Shown one piece after another: positions 8,398 to 17,517 of a stretch of 64,000 bases of DNA; positions within the stretch are counted from its first letter, which is position 1; each line of letters begins with the position of its first letter. The notes beneath the pieces were generated by a model. That model saw nothing but the letters and a program-made list of their open reading frames with translations. It made no database searches and was not told the DNA's origin. The DNA lies in NCBI GenBank assembly GCA_020429915.1, contig JAGQKV010000007.1, positions 26,555 through 90,554 of the forward strand, given 5' to 3'. The DNA is from Candidatus Omnitrophota bacterium. GTDB taxonomy: Bacteria > Omnitrophota > Gorgyraeia > Zapsychrales > Zapsychraceae. A program made the translations under genes and the position numbers.

Positions 8398-9641
8398 AGC
8401 GCTTGATAAGCATAATATACGTGGCGCAACTGACGGAGAAAGAGGCTCTGGTCGCCGCCGCCTTGGGCGGCAATTCCCTGCCACTCCGCGTGCCAGCCGT
8501 GTTTGCCGAGGTTATGTTCAAGCGGACGGTAGTCCCGCCACCATGCGTCGAGCCATTCGAACGCGACCCCGCCGATGGCATTGCCGGGAAGTCCGCCGTC
8601 CGCCGTGTGCCGCGCGATGTCCCGCCAGCCGGCAACATGCACACGGTACTGGTAAATTTCGTCGAAACGGCCGTCGACAAAGCGCATGGCGGGTGGACCG
8701 TAGGAGGTGATCAGCACGGGTTTGTCGTAGACCTGCGCGGCCTCCTGCCACAGGGACCCGAAGCCGGGTTGATAGCGCGTCGTGTTGATCCCCAGAATAT
8801 CGATATCGGGCGCGTAACGCGCATAGACGGGGAGCAGGTCGGTATCGCCGTTGACCAGGGCCACGGGGTGATCGGTATCGAGCTCATGAATGCGGCGCAC
8901 CACCGTGTTGACGAATTCGGCAAACGCCTTGGGCTGCTGGGCGGCATTCGTCTTCGCCGTGGCCGCGTCGTTATTGGCATTGCCCAGTGTCCACATCAAC
9001 AGGTAAGGTTCGTCCTTGAATTCGCGCACCATCGCTTCGACACTCTTGAGCATATTTTCGCGCTGTACGGGATCGGTATAGTCGGTGCCGTCCCGCCACG
9101 CGGCAGCCGAGCCGACGGTGTAGGCACCGAGGAAATCACCCATGATGACCCGGATGCCGTAGTCGGCATGGAGCCGGCGGAGTAATTCCTTATTGGGCGG
9201 ATGATTGAGGTCGAGGTTGTTGGGATGCAGGGCGATGATCTCGGGATCCCCGGACGGATGATGGAAGATGCGGATGGTGTTGGCGCCCATTTCCTTTAAC
9301 AATTGAAAGTCACCGACCGCCGGTTCATCGTCATCCCGGATATCGTTGCGGTTTTTATCGACCCAGCTCTGGAATGCGGCGTCGATGCGGCCGTCGCCGT
9401 CGTCGTCGATGATCATCCAGTCGCGCAGGGTGTTGTTGTGAGGGCTTTCGCCGATCTTGAAGGGCGTGTAATTCACCCCTTTGACGACATACGGTTTTCC
9501 GTCGACCAAGAGCTGCCAGCCGGTGGAAGTTCTTTCCACGGACACCTGCGCGGCCAGGGCGGTCTTAGCGCCGTAAGGCAAGGCGCAAACAGCGGCCACA
9601 GTGGCGGCCGTCAACAGGCGAAGCCGGTATTTCAACGCCAT
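8382..9641 (-). CDS. Exported pseudo-glycosidase (both catalytic glutamates lost)
   Basis: A start at ATG 9641 (AAAGGA 6-7 nt upstream) gives 419 residues with a signal peptide. It aligns throughout with the barrel of the 1472-3460 enzyme: GKPYVVKGVNYTP, the acidic DDDGDGRID insertion, GDFLGAYTVGS and YTDPVQRENML. The acid/base position reads LGNANND (A222) where the paralogue has LGNENN. The nucleophile position reads LITSYG (S313) where the paralogue has LITEYG. It is therefore predicted not to hydrolyse glycosides by the retaining mechanism, but it may still bind glycan. It heads the operon containing the CHAT protease, sigma factor and membrane TPR gene, which suggests a sensor role. Confidence 0.85.
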   Translation of the reverse strand: MALKYRLRLLTAATVAAVCALPYGAKTALAAQVSVERTSTGWQLLVDGKPYVVKGVNYTPFKIGESPHNNTLRDWMIIDDDGDGRIDAAFQSWVDKNRNDIRDDDEPAVGDFQLLKEMGANTIRIFHHPSGDPEIIALHPNNLDLNHPPNKELLRRLHADYGIRVIMGDFLGAYTVGSAAAWRDGTDYTDPVQRENMLKSVEAMVREFKDEPYLLMWTLGNANNDAATAKTNAAQQPKAFAEFVNTVVRRIHELDTDHPVALVNGDTDLLPVYARYAPDIDILGINTTRYQPGFGSLWQEAAQVYDKPVLITSYGPPAMRFVDGRFDEIYQYRVHVAGWRDIARHTADGGLPGNAIGGVAFEWLDAWWRDYRPLEHNLGKHGWHAEWQGIAAQGGGDQSLFLRQLRHVYYAYQALWTED

Positions 9642-9702
9642 ACGATTCCTTTCGGATATCAATTGGGGGAGGTGTTTTCAAAAGATTCCCGGATCTGAGT
9701 TG

Positions 9703-9711
9703 AGTATATCA
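9703..9711 (-). promoter_or_regulatory. Extended -10 promoter for the pseudo-glycosidase/CHAT/sigma operon
   Basis: The minus strand reads TGA-TATACT, an extended -10 (TGn-TATAAT type), about 60 nt upstream of the ATG at 9641. I see no convincing -35, which is usual for extended -10 promoters. The same TGn arrangement recurs before several other genes here. Confidence 0.45.
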
Positions 9712-9768
9712 AAAAACCGTCCGGATATGTTATTTAAGGCAATAAACCTGGCGACTCACCTTTTGGCC

Positions 9769-9797
9769 TTGACAAAACCACCGCTATGCCCCATACT
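9769..9797 (+). promoter_or_regulatory. Sigma-70-type promoter of a candidate small RNA
   Basis: A perfect -35 TTGACA (9769-9774), a 17-nt spacer and CATACT (9792-9797). No open reading frame follows; an intrinsic terminator does, about 35 nt further on. Confidence 0.5.
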
Positions 9798-9803
9798 CTC
9801 TTC

Positions 9804-9865
9804 AACGCAAGTGGCATAAATATTTCTTGAACCGCAGGACAGAAGTATTGGACCTGCGGTTTTTT
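9804..9865 (+). ncRNA. Candidate short non-coding RNA ending in an intrinsic terminator
   Basis: The expected start is about 9804. The stem ACCGCAGG (9831-9838) pairs with CCTGCGGT (9853-9860) and runs into six T. The unit is divergent from the gene at 9641 and well upstream of the helicase at 10105, so it is not the end of an annotated gene. The rest of the 463-bp gap (9866-10104) shows nothing else I can support. No RNA family is recognised. Confidence 0.4.
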
Positions 9866-10104
9866 AATGACCGGTCCTCAAACCAGGAAAGGCATCGCGG
9901 CCGGCCAAACGTACAGAAAAAGGTCCTAACACAGGTCATGAAACAGCGGATCCCGCACGCGGCGATCCGGCGTAAGTATACGACGACGAGTCCAACCACT
10001 CTTTCCTACCGGTCAGTTTTTGGTCATCCCTCTTTCACGCCCTGATTTATTCCTGATTCTTAGCGCGATTTCCATTTAAGACTTATCTATTTCAAGGAGG
10101 AAGA

Positions 10105-11439
10105 ATGAACCAAATTACCGAGACTTTTTGCCAATTGGGGATCTCCCCGGATATGTTGGCAGTCCTGCAAAAGTTGAATTTCCATACGCCTACGCCCATT
10201 CAGCATCAGGCCATCCCGGTGGCCCTGGAGGGAAAGGACATCATGGGCATCGCCCAGACCGGAACAGGGAAAACCATGGCCTTCGGCATCCCGGCCGTGC
10301 AACGGCTGGCCTGCGGAGGCGGACAGGCCCTGGTCTTGGTCCCGACCCGCGAATTGGCCACGCAGGTGCACGACGCATTGGCGCCCTTGCTCAAACCTTT
10401 TCGCATGAAGAGCGCCGTGATCATCGGCGGGGTGAAGATCGGCGGTCAAATCAAGGATCTCAAGGCGCGGCCGGACATCATTATTGCCACGCCCGGACGG
10501 TTGAACGATCATTTGCAGCAAAAGACCGTGTCGCTCGAAAAGGTGCGTCTGGTTATACTCGACGAAGCCGACCGTATGTTCGACATGGGATTCGAACCGC
10601 AAGTTCGCAGTATTCTCAAGTACGTCACGAAAAAAGAGCAGACCATGCTGTTTTCGGCAACCATGCCACCGGCGATCCTGAAGCTTGCTTTCGCGCACAT
10701 GAAATTACCGATCACCATCGAGATCGCTCCGACGGGCACAACAACCAAGGACGTATCCCAGGAACTGTTTGTGGTCAAGGATACGTCTAAGACCGATTTG
10801 CTGCATCTTTTGCTGCGTCAATACCGCGGGACGGTGCTGATCTTTACGCGCACCAAGTCGCGCGCCTCGAGTGTCACCCGCAAGATACGACGGATCGGGA
10901 TCACCGCCGCGGAAATTCATTCGAACCGTTCGATGAGCCAGCGCAAGGCGGCGCTGGAAGGATTTAAGCGCGGTCAATACCGTGTGCTGGTGGCCACGGA
11001 CATCGCCGCGCGCGGCATCGATGTCAGTATGATCGAACTGGTGGTCAATTTCGATTTGCCGGATGACGCGGAAAATTATGTGCATCGCATCGGCCGCACC
11101 GGGCGTGCCGGAAAAGAAGGTCATGCCATCACGCTGGCGACACCGACCCAAACCAAGGATATCCGGAAGATCGAAAGCCTGATCAATATGACTCTGCCGC
11201 GTTCACGCCATCCCGAGATCGAGGAAGCTACGGAATCCGAACCGGCGGAAGCGCCGCGTCCGGTGCGGGCACCGGCCCGTAAGGCCAAAAAGACCCGTAA
11301 AGCCGATAAAACCGGGAAGGCGAAACGTAAACCGGCCAAGGACGCGCCTCAAAACGATGGCCCGTTGACTCCGGATGTGGCGTTCGCCCGCTTTCGCGGT
11401 CCGCGCAAACGCCGCCGATCCGGCCGTAACAAACCGTAG
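10105..11439 (+). CDS. DEAD-box ATP-dependent RNA helicase (RhlE-like)
   Basis: A 444-residue protein preceded by AAGGAGG. All helicase motifs are present in order: the Q motif region (FHTPTPIQHQAIP), motif I AQTGTGKT, Ia PTRELATQ, Ib TPGR, II DEAD, III SAT, V TDIAARGID and VI HRIGRTGRAG. The last 70 residues are a lysine/arginine/proline-rich tail typical of RNA-binding extensions in RhlE-type enzymes. It would unwind short RNA duplexes in ribosome assembly or mRNA decay. It is monocistronic, with a terminator at 11481-11520. Confidence 0.93.
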   Translation: MNQITETFCQLGISPDMLAVLQKLNFHTPTPIQHQAIPVALEGKDIMGIAQTGTGKTMAFGIPAVQRLACGGGQALVLVPTRELATQVHDALAPLLKPFRMKSAVIIGGVKIGGQIKDLKARPDIIIATPGRLNDHLQQKTVSLEKVRLVILDEADRMFDMGFEPQVRSILKYVTKKEQTMLFSATMPPAILKLAFAHMKLPITIEIAPTGTTTKDVSQELFVVKDTSKTDLLHLLLRQYRGTVLIFTRTKSRASSVTRKIRRIGITAAEIHSNRSMSQRKAALEGFKRGQYRVLVATDIAARGIDVSMIELVVNFDLPDDAENYVHRIGRTGRAGKEGHAITLATPTQTKDIRKIESLINMTLPRSRHPEIEEATESEPAEAPRPVRAPARKAKKTRKADKTGKAKRKPAKDAPQNDGPLTPDVAFARFRGPRKRRRSGRNKP

Positions 11440-11480
11440 GACGGTCCGGCGGTCACGTCAGTCCGCTCCGTAAAATAAAA

Positions 11481-11520
11481 ATCTCCCGAACAGGATCTTG
11501 GCTGTGCGGGAGATTTTTTT
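11481..11520. terminator. Intrinsic terminator between convergent genes
   Basis: ATCTCCCG (11481-11488) pairs with CGGGAGAT (11507-11514). T follows on the plus strand and an A-rich stretch precedes the stem, so it can serve both the helicase gene and the convergent adenylate kinase gene. Confidence 0.85.
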
Positions 11521-11543
11521 TGCCCCATGGCTGCCGGTGTCGG

Positions 11544-12944
11544 TCAGCGGGAGGCGGACAGTGATTGCACGGCGGCAGCCGTCTCGCGGACAACGGTGTC
11601 CACAGTCTGTTCGCCGTTGATTTCGATGAGCAGGCCCGCGTCCTGATAGAAGTTGATGATCGGCGCGGTCTGCTGATGGAAGGTTGACAGCCGGGAATGG
11701 ATCGTCACCGGATTGTCGTCGTCGCGCTGGTACAATTCCCCCCCACAGGCGTCGCAGATGCCGTCGTGCCGCGGGGGTTTGAATTCGGCGTGATACGGCG
11801 TTTGACAGGAACGGCACACCCGGCGGCCGCCCAGACGTGTCAGGATCGCGTTATCGGAGACCTTGATGTAAAGCACCGCGTGGAGCCGTCTCCCGATATG
11901 GTCCAGGATTTCTTCCAGCGCCCTGGCCTGCGGCAGAGTGCGCGGAAAACCGTCGAGGATAAAACCGCGGTCGGACGGTTCGCGGGCCAGCCGTTCTTCG
12001 ACCATGGCCTCGGTCACTTCGTCCGGGACCAGGGCTCCGCGGTCCATATAGGTCTTGGCCAGTTGACCCAATTCGGTTTTGTTGTTGAGGTTCTCCCGGA
12101 ACAGATCACCGGTGGCGATGTGCGTTAATCCGAAACGGTCGCGCAGCTGTTCGGCCTGGGTGCCCTTGCCGGATCCCGGTGCGCCGACCAGGATCAGATT
12201 GATTCCGGTAACGGTGTCGCCCGGCCGCGCGTCGTCGCGTTCGCTTGCGCCGGCCACCGTGACATTGTCCGCGGTGAACGGACGGCCGTCGTTGCGTTGT
12301 ACGGTCTCCACCGCTTCAATCAACAGGGCCAGCACCAACTCCACGGGGCCGTCCGCGTCGACAACGAGCAGGCGACGGGATGTCCGGTAGTGATCGAGTA
12401 CCGGTTGGACGGCACGCCGAAACGCGCGCTGGCGGACACGCAGCATTTGCGGAATGTCGTCCGGCCGTTTGGTCAGCTGTCCGCCGCAGGCGTCGCAGAT
12501 GCCTTCATGGCGCGGTGGTTTGAATTCGGGGTGGTAAGGCAAATGACAGCGCGGGCACGTGATGCGTTTGAGGATGCGTTGGCCCAGGTGTTCCTCTTTG
12601 ACATCCAGATAGATCACCGCGTCCAGGGTGCGGTGTGATTCGGTCAGGGCCTTATCGAGAAATTCCGCCTGCGACGCCGTGCGCGGGAACCCGTCGAACA
12701 GGACGCCGCGGCCCTTATCCATATGCCACAACCGTTCCGCGACCAGTGCGTCGACAACCTCGTCCGGAACAAATTCGCCCTGCTGCACATATCGCTGCGC
12801 GAGAAAGCCGATGGCAGTATGATTTTCACTGTGTTCATGAAAGAGTTCGCCGGTATCGAGATGCAGCAGATCAAAGCGCTTGATCAGGCGCTGCGCGTGG
12901 GTGCCTTTGCCCGCGCCCGTGGGGCCAAGGAGGGCGATATTCAT
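11544..12944 (-). CDS. adk: Tandem fusion of two adenylate kinase domains
   Basis: A start at ATG 12944 gives 466 residues. Domain 1 (about 1-215) has the P-loop GPTGAGKGT and DGFPRT. Domain 2 (about 246-466) has GAPGSGKGT, DGFPRT, GGRRV and RDDDN. Each has its own four-cysteine zinc LID: CPRC...CDACG and CRSC...CDACG, the second half of which is nearly identical in both (PPRH-E/D-GICDACGG). Domain 2 keeps the LID arginines (GGRR). Domain 1 has LKRI there and KRPDD for RDDD, so it may be weakened or regulatory. Adenylate kinase interconverts ATP plus AMP with 2 ADP in the cytoplasm. Usual bacterial length is about 215, so this is a duplicated-fused form. Confidence 0.92.
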   Translation of the reverse strand: MNIALLGPTGAGKGTHAQRLIKRFDLLHLDTGELFHEHSENHTAIGFLAQRYVQQGEFVPDEVVDALVAERLWHMDKGRGVLFDGFPRTASQAEFLDKALTESHRTLDAVIYLDVKEEHLGQRILKRITCPRCHLPYHPEFKPPRHEGICDACGGQLTKRPDDIPQMLRVRQRAFRRAVQPVLDHYRTSRRLLVVDADGPVELVLALLIEAVETVQRNDGRPFTADNVTVAGASERDDARPGDTVTGINLILVGAPGSGKGTQAEQLRDRFGLTHIATGDLFRENLNNKTELGQLAKTYMDRGALVPDEVTEAMVEERLAREPSDRGFILDGFPRTLPQARALEEILDHIGRRLHAVLYIKVSDNAILTRLGGRRVCRSCQTPYHAEFKPPRHDGICDACGGELYQRDDDNPVTIHSRLSTFHQQTAPIINFYQDAGLLIEINGEQTVDTVVRETAAAVQSLSASR

Positions 12945-13101
12945 TGTGTAAGCCTTTCGGTTCGGGTTGCCGTGATGAGCCGGAATTCCGGAGGGGTGCT
13001 GTCGGTGCCGAGACAATCATTGTAACACCGAAAGGAGGTGATTTCAGCTAAAGATTGTCCCGGCCCGATCGGAAAGTTTGTGTCGGCATGAATAAAGATT
13101 C

Positions 13102-13110
13102 TGCTACAAT
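13102..13110 (+). promoter_or_regulatory. Extended -10 promoter of the exported peroxiredoxin-like gene
   Basis: TGC-TACAAT, an extended -10 with a 5/6 match to TATAAT, about 70 nt upstream of the ATG at 13180. No clear -35 is visible. Confidence 0.5.
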
Positions 13111-13179
13111 GTTGCGTGACCGTGACCCGGTTATGCCGGAGTTTGACCGGTCTAATTATTAAAGGAAAGGACGGTAAAA

Positions 13180-13800
13180 ATGAAGAAACTTTTTGTGATG
13201 ATAACCGCATGTCTGATATGGGCAGGGTCAGCTGCGGCCCAGGATATGCCGGGTCTGCAGGTCGGCGACCTCGCGCCGGATTTCACGGCGAATGATTTTC
13301 GCGGTGAGAAGTTTACCTTGTCTGACCATTATGACGAAGGTCCGGTCATCCTGGTCTTTTATCGCGGCGGCTGGTGCCCGTATTGCAACAAGCATCTTCA
13401 GTCCCTGCAGGCACGGATGGAAGACTTTGAAAAGTTCGGTGCCCGTCTGGTCGCCGTCAGCGTGGACACGGTCGAAAAGGCCGCCGAACCGGTGAAGGGA
13501 CATAACCTGACCTTTGATGTGATCAGCAATCCCGAAGGCGATATCATTAAGGCCTACGGCCTGTCGTTCAAGGTCCCGGTGGAGATCCGGGAAAAGTACA
13601 AGGAATACGGGATCGATCTGAAGGCGGCCAGCGGCCGCGATGACGGGTTGATCGCCGTCCCCGCCACCTATATAATAGAGGAAGGCAAGATCATCTTTGC
13701 CTATGCCGATGAAGATTACACCAAACGGGCCACACCGGAGCAAATCCTCGCGGCCCTCGAAGAGCGGCAGGCCGGACAACAGCCGATGCTGTTGCAGTAG
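13180..13800 (+). CDS. Exported peroxiredoxin-like (AhpC/TSA fold) thiol oxidoreductase
   Basis: A 206-residue protein with signal peptide MKKLFVMITACLIWAGSAAA. The thioredoxin-like core starts at GDLAPDFTANDF. The active site is FYRGGWCPYC, a CxxC arrangement that differs from the single peroxidatic cysteine plus PxxxTxxC of classical AhpC. VPATYIIEEGKI provides the cis-proline region. It should act as a periplasmic peroxidase or disulfide reductase. A cytosolic paralogue with the same FYRGGWCPFC motif lies at 59774-60436. Located divergently from adk. Confidence 0.82.
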   Translation: MKKLFVMITACLIWAGSAAAQDMPGLQVGDLAPDFTANDFRGEKFTLSDHYDEGPVILVFYRGGWCPYCNKHLQSLQARMEDFEKFGARLVAVSVDTVEKAAEPVKGHNLTFDVISNPEGDIIKAYGLSFKVPVEIREKYKEYGIDLKAASGRDDGLIAVPATYIIEEGKIIFAYADEDYTKRATPEQILAALEERQAGQQPMLLQ

Positions 13801-13815
13801 CCCGCGGAGACGGTT

Positions 13816-14262
13816 ATGTCACGCCGGAAAATGATAACCATCCTGATCATATTCGTCGTTGTCTGTGGATTATGGGCCGTGTGGTGGCTTTTTACGGCCC
13901 CCTCGAACCCGGCGTTTCAATTGCGGCATGTAAAAGATATGATCCGGAGGATGGGGACCGTCGATGAATTGAACGGGGAAGTCCGCACGATCATCAAAAA
14001 GTACGCGAACGAAATCGATTATCAGCATTATATCAACGAAACCGAACCGTTGTGCAAAAAGCTCTGCGTCCTGGGAAAGACGGTCGTGTACTACAAGGAG
14101 CACGAAGGTTATCCCGCCAACGTTCAGGTGTACTATCCCAGCCGGCGGGCCTCGGAGCGCATCTATGTGATGGACCCGGACTGGACAGGCGAGATGCCCG
14201 ATCATTGTGACGCACGCGAGCTGGTGCCTGTCGAAGGAAATATATATTTTTGTCCGGTATAA
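13816..14262 (+). CDS. Small single-pass membrane protein of unknown function
   Basis: A 148-residue protein starting 15 bp after the peroxiredoxin-like gene with a GGAG ribosome binding site. One membrane helix lies at residues 6-27 (MITILIIFVVVCGLWAVWWLF). The soluble part has five cysteines, including CKKLC, and tyrosine-rich strands (VQVYYPS, IYVMDPDW). I do not recognise a family. The spacing suggests co-transcription with the peroxiredoxin-like gene. The cysteines could form disulfides if the soluble part is periplasmic. Confidence 0.65.
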   Translation: MSRRKMITILIIFVVVCGLWAVWWLFTAPSNPAFQLRHVKDMIRRMGTVDELNGEVRTIIKKYANEIDYQHYINETEPLCKKLCVLGKTVVYYKEHEGYPANVQVYYPSRRASERIYVMDPDWTGEMPDHCDARELVPVEGNIYFCPV

Positions 14263-14269
14263 GCTGACC

Positions 14270-14551
14270 ATGCTCATGATGCGCATGGCTTCCCTGCAAG
14301 CGGGCCTCTTACTAATGGTGATGTCGTTATTCATCGCTTTGCCGGCTCATGCCGTGGAACGGCTGGCGCCGGAACTGGTCTGCGACTATTTGGCGCGGCC
14401 GGGGTGTGCACATACTGTTGCGCCACGCCTACGCACCCGGACCGGCGACTCCAAGCATCTCGATATTCAGGACGGTTTCACCCAATGCAATTTCAACGAT
14501 CAGGGACGGTCACAGGCCATGTCGTTGGGCAAAGAGCTTCACAGTTTCTGA
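14270..14551 (+). pseudogene. Histidine phosphatase family protein, frameshifted and truncated
   Basis: A signal peptide (LLLMVMSLFIALPAHA) begins in one frame. At about 14400 the homology moves to another frame, which encodes GVHILLRHAYAPGPA, the phosphoglycerate-mutase/SixA-type RHxxxPG signature. It then returns to the first frame with QCNFNDQGRSQAMSLGKEL, the matching downstream motif, before a TGA at 14549-14551. So two compensating shifts plus a 3' truncation (families of this type are about 160-200 residues) break the gene. A sequencing or assembly error could explain the shifts but not the missing C-terminal half. The following 167 bp (14552-14718) shows nothing I can support. Confidence 0.65.
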
Positions 14552-14718
14552 ATTCATTGGTTGTCTCGGCCTGTAATCTTTGCTGCTGTTCGACAGCATT
14601 GCTGCAGCAATAATCCGGTTCTTCATCCGCATCATCATTTTCTATTTCCTCAAAGCATAAAGCATTTATTATCAATAACTTATTTGTGACGTGCACGTAC
14701 CGGTCCTGATGTTACCGG

Positions 14719-14747
14719 TTGACAAAATCGCATTTTGGTTGTAATTT
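14719..14747 (+). promoter_or_regulatory. groESL promoter
   Basis: -35 TTGACA at 14719-14724. The -10 is either TGTAAT (14740-14745) or the overlapping TAATTT (14742-14747). It directly overlaps the left side of the CIRCE operator. Confidence 0.6.
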
Positions 14748-14772
14748 AGCAAACTAAGAGAAAGAGTGCTAA
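14746..14772 (+). promoter_or_regulatory. CIRCE operator (HrcA binding site) upstream of groESL
   Basis: The right arm GAGTGCTAA (14764-14772) is a perfect CIRCE half site. The left arm TTAGCAAAC (14746-14754) matches TTAGCACTC in six of nine positions, and the spacer is exactly 9 nt. It lies over the transcription start of groESL, so HrcA-type repression is expected. hrcA itself is not in the window. Confidence 0.82.
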
Positions 14773-14834
14773 GAAATAAAACGCACGGAAATCATACCCA
14801 TTTACAGAACCATCAGTTAAGAAGGAGGCGTTTG

Positions 14835-15128
14835 ATGAAACTGCAACCGTTGGGCGATCGCGTGATCGTCAGACCGTTGAAGGCCGAGGAAATCACCAAG
14901 GGCGGGATCGTCCTGCCGGACACGGCCAAAGAAAAACCGTATGAAGGCGAGATCATTGCCGCCGGCAAGGGCCGCATCCGCGATGACGGCAGCGTGAAGG
15001 CGCTGGACGTCAAGGTCGGCGACCGGGTTCTCTACAGCAAGTACGGGGGCAATGAAATCAAGATGCATGATAACGGCGAAGAGGTGCTGATTATGCATGA
15101 AAGCGACATCCTCGCGATCGTCAAATAA
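14835..15128 (+). CDS. groES: Co-chaperonin GroES
   Basis: A 97-residue protein from the ATG at 14835, preceded by AAGGAGG; the longer upstream frame runs into the CIRCE leader and is not used. The sequence MKLQPLGDRVIVRPLK, the mobile loop KGGIVLPDTAKEKP and the C-terminal ILAIVK are canonical. It caps the GroEL cavity in ATP-dependent folding. First gene of a two-gene operon, 42 bp before groEL. Confidence 0.97.
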   Translation: MKLQPLGDRVIVRPLKAEEITKGGIVLPDTAKEKPYEGEIIAAGKGRIRDDGSVKALDVKVGDRVLYSKYGGNEIKMHDNGEEVLIMHESDILAIVK

Positions 15129-15149
15129 ATTTGGTTTGTCACGACATAA

Positions 15150-16790
<1,641 letters not shown>

Positions 16791-16802
16791 GCAATACAAT
16801 CG

Positions 16803-16837
16803 CAGGTCCCGGCCCGAGGGTCGGGACCTGTTTTTTT
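16803..16837 (+). terminator. Intrinsic terminator after groEL
   Basis: CAGGTCCCG (16803-16811) pairs with CGGGACCTG (16822-16830), followed by seven T. Confidence 0.92.
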
Positions 16838-16881
16838 CTAACCGCTCGGGAAACCCGGCCATCAATCGAAAGGAGGCAATC

Positions 16882-17517
16882 ATGTATCGAAAAATGACGA
16901 GTATGTTAATCGTAAGCGCGCTGATCGCTTCGTTCGCGACGATGAACGGCGTATCATTTGCGGAAGAGCAGTCTACGGAAGAACAAACCGTAAAGGAGTT
17001 GCGTGAGCAGATCGAGATGCTCAAGAACCGCGTTGAGGAACTCGAACAGCAAAATCAACGCCCCCCGCAAGAAGACTCCTGGGAACTTTACAACAGACGT
17101 CAGCAGCAGTGGGACCCGTTTGCCGAGATGGACCGCATGCAGGCCGAGATGAACCGCATGTTCGAGAGCGCTTTCAGCAACCGGTCCGGCAGCAACGGCG
17201 GGATGTTCAGCAGTTCGATGGGCTACAACTATGACATCGACATGAAGGAGACCGACGACGGTTACGTGATCACCTTCGATATGCACGGATTGGATCAGGA
17301 CAAGATCGATATCCAAGTCAATACAAGCTCTATTACCATCAAAGGACAGCACTCCAATGAAGAAACCGAACAAGGTCCCAACCAGTTCTTCCAGGCGCAG
17401 ACCTTCGGTTCTTTTATGCAGACCATCCCGTTGCCGACCGATGCCGATACGGCTAAGATCAAGACCGAAAAGAAAGGAGACAGCCTTGTTATCACCATGC
17501 CGAAAAAGAGTACTTAG
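16882..17517 (+). CDS. Exported small heat-shock protein (Hsp20/alpha-crystallin) with coiled-coil
   Basis: A 211-residue protein with a signal peptide (MLIVSALIASFATMNGVSFA). A charged coiled-coil follows at about 35-62 (VKELREQIEMLKNRVEELEQQ), then a WDPFAEMDRMQAEMNRMF segment typical of Hsp20. The alpha-crystallin domain is at about 113-208 (YDIDMKETDDGYVITFDMHGL ... DSLVITMPK). Hsp20 proteins are normally cytosolic holdases, so export to the periplasm is unusual. Its 3' end overlaps the start of a Deg-type protease by 32 nt, giving a periplasmic holdase-protease pair. Confidence 0.85.
   Translation: MYRKMTSMLIVSALIASFATMNGVSFAEEQSTEEQTVKELREQIEMLKNRVEELEQQNQRPPQEDSWELYNRRQQQWDPFAEMDRMQAEMNRMFESAFSNRSGSNGGMFSSSMGYNYDIDMKETDDGYVITFDMHGLDQDKIDIQVNTSSITIKGQHSNEETEQGPNQFFQAQTFGSFMQTIPLPTDADTAKIKTEKKGDSLVITMPKKST

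Noticed and set aside
13029-13042. AAAGGAGGTGAT, exact complement of the usual 16S rRNA 3' end, in the adk/peroxiredoxin gap
   Set aside because: No other rRNA sequence flanks it and no start codon at proper spacing uses it; it is probably a chance or decayed ribosome binding site.
13088-13162. 24-codon frame starting ATGAATAAAGATTC upstream of the peroxiredoxin-like gene
   Set aside because: It overlaps the extended -10 promoter and has no ribosome binding site.
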